Assembly: GCA_039029315.1 (NCBI GenBank)
Contig: JBCCGK010000002.1
Coordinates: 62,001-126,000 of the forward strand
Length of the DNA stretch: 64,000 bases
Origin: JBCCCJ01 sp039029315
GTDB taxonomy: Bacteria > Bacteroidota > Bacteroidia > J057
Reading direction: 5' to 3'
In this document: positions 60,448 to 64,000 of the stretch, piece after piece
Layout: every line of letters starts with the position of its first letter
Position numbering within the stretch: position 1 is the stretch's first letter
The notes under the pieces: model-generated
The model's database searches: none
The model's input: only the letters and a program-made list of their open reading frames with translations
Told to the model about the DNA's origin: nothing
Program-made: the position numbers and the translations under genes

Positions 60448-63400
60448 CTATCGGATAAGTGTTACACTTCCTACCCGTTTTACTTGCGCTCCATCAAATC
60501 CTCTTCCTTCGGTTACAAAAACATAGACACCCTCAGCCGCTAAGGAACCATCAGGCATCCGCCCATTCCACTTACTGGTGGTGCTTGCACTCTCGAACAC
60601 CAGGATTCCCCATCGGTTGTAAATCCTTAGGTGATAATTGGTAAGGAAAACAGCATCGACGCCAAATTCATCATTGATGTTGTCTCCATTTGGGGTAAAG
60701 GCATTGGCACTGTACATCTGTGGGCGCAATACCACACAGTCTTCATTCGACAAACTCAGCTTGTCCTCACCATTCATCTCATGGGCAGTGATTCGATAAC
60801 AAATGATCGGCTGCTCCCAATTGGTTTGTTCATCTGAGAATCGGTGTTGAATCCCTGGCACCTCCCCAATGAGCTCAAACTGCTGGCTGGACTCATCATA
60901 AGCTTCAATTGTGTATTTTTCTACCCCATGTTCCCATCCCTGATAGGGGTTCCATTTCAGGTTGGATCTCCCTTGATCCTCTTCTGCCTGAAGGTGGATG
61001 GTTGTCCCCTGTCTTCCCAATGGGGTCAAATCTCCACAGCTATCCTGCGTAAAAACTCTATAGGTATAGCTTTGTCGGGACACCACAGAACTGGTATCCT
61101 GATATTTATATTCAGTGTTCACACTTCGCTGCCGAAACAACTCATGAAATTGGTTTCCAGCTTTTCGCATGACTACCACTTGATCTGCTCGTCGGATTGC
61201 AGCAGAATCCCATTCCACCAACACGAAATCATTGTCTTCTACCGACACGCGGGAAATATGCGTAGGCTCAGTAGGCAAAGAATGTTCGGGAAGGGCTACA
61301 GCTGTATCTGAATATGCTTCATAGCCTTCATCGCTTTCTGCAATAATCCTGTAGGCAGGCACATCATAACAAAACAGCTCTGTGTCTAGATAGTCCAGGG
61401 TTCCGCCAGGCACTGATGCGACAAAGGTCATCTTGGCAGGCCTGTAATCCGTCGTCCTGAAAATGTGGTAGGCTTTCACCCTATGCCACCCAACATATGG
61501 AGTCCAGCTAAGGTGTACCTCGTCCTTCCCGCCACGTGCACTGAGATTGGCTTGGCAATGAGCTGTCGCTTGAGGCAATTCTGCACTTAATCCACAATGA
61601 TTGACAACCAAAATCTTGTAGCAATATATCCTTGTTTCCGGTTGGATTCCTTGATCCACAAATGAAGTTTTTGTTCGATGATCGATGGTTCCGACCAACT
61701 GAAACTGCCCAGTTGGATCTTCTCGGTAAATCCAATAAGCACCGAAATCGTTGTTGTCATTCAGATATTCAGCAAACTCAATTCGAATACTTTGATGATC
61801 CTCCACATTGACAGTGTGAATATCCACCAAATCCGGCACTTCATTGAGCAAGACTGTAATATATTGGGAATATTCTATTGAGTCGACACAACCGTAACTG
61901 TCTTCCACGACCAATTTGACGGAATATGCCCCGGTATGCACATAGGCATGGATTGGATTTGGCAGATGACTGATTTGTCCATCCCCAAAATCCCATTCCC
62001 AACTCACAATCGGAAGATCAGATTCTGATTGATCAAAAAATTGCAGGTCTATACCAGGACAGATAATTTGCTGACTTACCCCAAAAGCAGGAAGGGGAGG
62101 ATCTAACCTAATCAAATCATCTTTGCTCACTATTCGGCTACACCCATTGGTATCCCATTGTTGAAGGCTTACGGTATAGGCCCCGTTGTTCTGGTAGGTA
62201 TGCGAAACTGAACTGGTGGAGGCGGAATGTCCATCTCCAAAATTCCACTCCCACTGGACAATGTCAGCTTGATCAATCGAGGTAAAATAGAATATGCTGG
62301 GAGCACATCCCACACTGTCACTGACAAAAAAATCAGGTTCAGGCAAAGGCCATACCTCTAGCTGCATGACTGATGTATCCTGGCAACCTTTGGTATCTAT
62401 TCCCACGAGTTGTATTTGGTAAGTTCCGGCTTCCGGGTAGCTTGTAGTTGCCTGTTGTCCCAATGCCTGATTACCTCCATATCCAAAGTCCCATTCCCAA
62501 CTCGAAATTGGATAAGGATGTGCCTGCACTGTTCCATCCAATTGTATGATTAAGGGTGCACATCCCACAGAATCCGAACTCAGCAAACCAATATCTGGAG
62601 AAGGAGACACCAAAATAAATCCAATTCTCTCCATCGTATCCTTACACCCATTGACATCCGTGATAATCAAGGTAACATCATAGGTTCCAGCCTGATTGTA
62701 AAAGTGTTGAGGAAATTGCTGAATGGAAGTATCTCCATCCCCAAAGTCCCACCACCAGGATTGAATACGATTCACTCCGCTGCTTTGGTCAATAAAGGTC
62801 ACAAAGCCGGAATCACACACCAGTTCCTTATCTGCGGTGAACATGGCATTGGGAGGTTCATGAATATATATCGTATCTGGAGAAATATTGAATACCCTGC
62901 ATCCCAGGGTATCTTCCATGACAAGAATGGGGACATAGGCTCCCGCTTGGGAGTACATATGATTGGTGGTTTGACCGCTGCCTACAATCCCATCTCCAAA
63001 CAGCCATTCATAGCCGATGGAGTCTGCAGATTCAGCATCAAAATAGACTTCCGTACCTGGGCAGCCTAGCTGCGGACCGAAGGAAAATTCGCCTGTCGGT
63101 CCCTCAATCACAATCATATCTTGTATGATTGTGGTATCGGCACATCCCCCTGCGCTTTCCAGAATCAAGGAGACTGTATATACCCCTGGCGAAGAATAAA
63201 TATGGGTAGGAAAGGCCTGAGTTGAGGTAGCTCCATCCCCAAAATCCCAATACCAATTGACACCAATATGCGGATAAGTAGTATCCCCCACAAAAGAAAC
63301 GGCTAGTGGAGGGCAATTTGCAAAGGTCGTATCAGCCCAAAAAATGGCTTCCAACTCTTGTATGACTACATGGTTCACACTGGTAATCGAACTATCACAA

Positions 63401-64000
63401 CCATTCACATCTGTCACAGAAAGCGTGATGGTATACATTCCTGTGTCTTGATAGGCATGGGTTGTATTCGCCAACCAGGAACCAGCCCCATCTCCAAAAT
63501 CCCACCAATAGCTCAAGCCTACTCCGGATGACAAACTGACAAAAACACTGCTGTAATCGGGGCAATTGACATGTGGATTCACCAGAAACTCTGGAATGGG
63601 TTGGGTAGCAAGAATATGGTCTTCCTTTTTCAGGGAATCTACACATCCATCGACATCTGTGACTGTCAGAGAAATGGTATAATTGTTCCCCACCGTATAG
63701 ACATGAGATGGATTGCTTGCTGAGGAGAGGGTACCATCACCAAGATCCCATTGCCAGTTGACGACTGCTCCGGTTCCCGATGACTCATCGATCAAATCAA
63801 TGCCAAATGGTACACAGCCTGCAGTATCAAGTAATCGAAAGTCCGCATTCACATCCAGGGCATGTATATATTGGTACACCATCGTGTCTGCACATTCCAA
63901 TTCATTCAAGGCTATGAGCCTGACTTCATAGTCACCGACTTCTTTGTAGGTATACTTTGGACTGGCCTGTACACTTGTGTCCCCTGTTCCGAAGTCCCAC
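60448..64000 (-). CDS. Very large PKD protein with gliding-type T9SS sorting domain (5' end outside window)
   Basis: At least 1184 residues, open to the right edge. Eight complete PKD repeats with WDFGDG-type motifs are visible (one reads WLFGDG, one WDFGYG), plus a ninth starting at the edge. Two fibronectin/SdrD-like beta domains follow, each with a 'WxPYxGW' theme (LSWTPYVGWHRVKAY, LKWNPYQGWEHGVEKY). The C-terminus SANAFTPNGDNINDEFGV...LRIYNRWGILVFES...GVYVFVTEGRG is a CHU_C/type B T9SS sorting signal. It is a surface or gliding-associated adhesin. Confidence 0.93.
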   Translation of the reverse strand, partial: WDFGTGDTSVQASPKYTYKEVGDYEVRLIALNELECADTMVYQYIHALDVNADFRLLDTAGCVPFGIDLIDESSGTGAVVNWQWDLGDGTLSSASNPSHVYTVGNNYTISLTVTDVDGCVDSLKKEDHILATQPIPEFLVNPHVNCPDYSSVFVSLSSGVGLSYWWDFGDGAGSWLANTTHAYQDTGMYTITLSVTDVNGCDSSITSVNHVVIQELEAIFWADTTFANCPPLAVSFVGDTTYPHIGVNWYWDFGDGATSTQAFPTHIYSSPGVYTVSLILESAGGCADTTIIQDMIVIEGPTGEFSFGPQLGCPGTEVYFDAESADSIGYEWLFGDGIVGSGQTTNHMYSQAGAYVPILVMEDTLGCRVFNISPDTIYIHEPPNAMFTADKELVCDSGFVTFIDQSSGVNRIQSWWWDFGDGDTSIQQFPQHFYNQAGTYDVTLIITDVNGCKDTMERIGFILVSPSPDIGLLSSDSVGCAPLIIQLDGTVQAHPYPISSWEWDFGYGGNQALGQQATTSYPEAGTYQIQLVGIDTKGCQDTSVMQLEVWPLPEPDFFVSDSVGCAPSIFYFTSIDQADIVQWEWNFGDGHSASTSSVSHTYQNNGAYTVSLQQWDTNGCSRIVSKDDLIRLDPPLPAFGVSQQIICPGIDLQFFDQSESDLPIVSWEWDFGDGQISHLPNPIHAYVHTGAYSVKLVVEDSYGCVDSIEYSQYITVLLNEVPDLVDIHTVNVEDHQSIRIEFAEYLNDNNDFGAYWIYREDPTGQFQLVGTIDHRTKTSFVDQGIQPETRIYCYKILVVNHCGLSAELPQATAHCQANLSARGGKDEVHLSWTPYVGWHRVKAYHIFRTTDYRPAKMTFVASVPGGTLDYLDTELFCYDVPAYRIIAESDEGYEAYSDTAVALPEHSLPTEPTHISRVSVEDNDFVLVEWDSAAIRRADQVVVMRKAGNQFHELFRQRSVNTEYKYQDTSSVVSRQSYTYRVFTQDSCGDLTPLGRQGTTIHLQAEEDQGRSNLKWNPYQGWEHGVEKYTIEAYDESSQQFELIGEVPGIQHRFSDEQTNWEQPIICYRITAHEMNGEDKLSLSNEDCVVLRPQMYSANAFTPNGDNINDEFGVDAVFLTNYHLRIYNRWGILVFESASTTSKWNGRMPDGSLAAEGVYVFVTEGRGFDGAQVKRVGSVTLIR

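Overview
The window reads as a chromosomal segment of a Bacteroidota bacterium, most likely from the Saprospiria/Lewinella side of the phylum (that finer placement is inference). Direct signs are exported proteins built from PKD repeats with type 9 secretion (T9SS) C-terminal sorting domains of both the 'FPNPATN' type and the gliding-associated 'NAFTPNGDN' type, DUF4292 and DUF1573 proteins, an envC-like gene after DUF4292, many signal peptides ending in ...SQ/AQ, and several copies of the Bacteroidota -7 promoter element TAnnTTTG. I see no rRNA, tRNA, CRISPR array, insertion sequence or phage gene. The window cuts a trans-sulfuration enzyme at the left edge and a large PKD protein at the right edge.

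Layout. 0-4 kb: end of a cystathionine synthase/lyase gene, then a two-gene operon of an unusual 794-aa protein (decayed Hsp70-like domain, Lys/Glu linker, decayed protein-kinase domain) and a TonB-domain protein. 4-11 kb: a GH106-type rhamnosidase, a serine beta-lactamase-family hydrolase coupled to an alpha/beta-hydrolase-OsmC fusion, and a mutarotase. 11-15 kb: a tight minus-strand operon LolA-like / YidD with signal peptide / two paralogous TPR membrane proteins, then two small membrane proteins. 15-22 kb: three paralogous lytic-transglycosylase-like proteins around a GH28 enzyme, an amidohydrolase and a ROK kinase. 22-25 kb: an AGCS sodium/amino-acid symporter and a probable outer-membrane barrel.

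25-30 kb: a phosphosignalling cluster (Ser/Thr kinase, PP2C phosphatase, two FHA/zinc-ribbon proteins and an acidic protein with a GGVFFWRG/YGTYFEEEW motif). 30-35 kb: phosphoglycerate-mutase-like phosphatase, kynurenine 3-monooxygenase, a 4-hydroxybutyryl-CoA-dehydratase-family protein, a haloalkane-dehalogenase-like hydrolase and a small membrane-anchored protein. 35-47 kb: an Nmad3-family putative nucleotide-modification protein, a DUF1080 protein, an M50 protease, a lipoprotein mutarotase with an SGLT-type sugar symporter, a Tat-exported PhoD phosphatase, an MBL hydrolase, miaA, a copper-type P-ATPase and a DUF1573 protein.

47-60 kb: phhB-dut-TPR and DUF4292-envC lie on either side of a minus-strand block of four genes (T9SS PKD protein, ECF sigma factor, a membrane-anchored protein with a beta-barrel-like C-terminus, PKD lipoprotein). 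This looks like an insertion into an otherwise plus-strand cell-envelope cluster. A FtsX/MacB-type permease with a good promoter follows, then a lipoprotein and the truncated gliding-type PKD protein. The best candidates for undescribed biology are the Hsp70-like/pseudokinase fusion, the signal-peptide YidD operon, the sigma/barrel/PKD block and the triple transglycosylase family.
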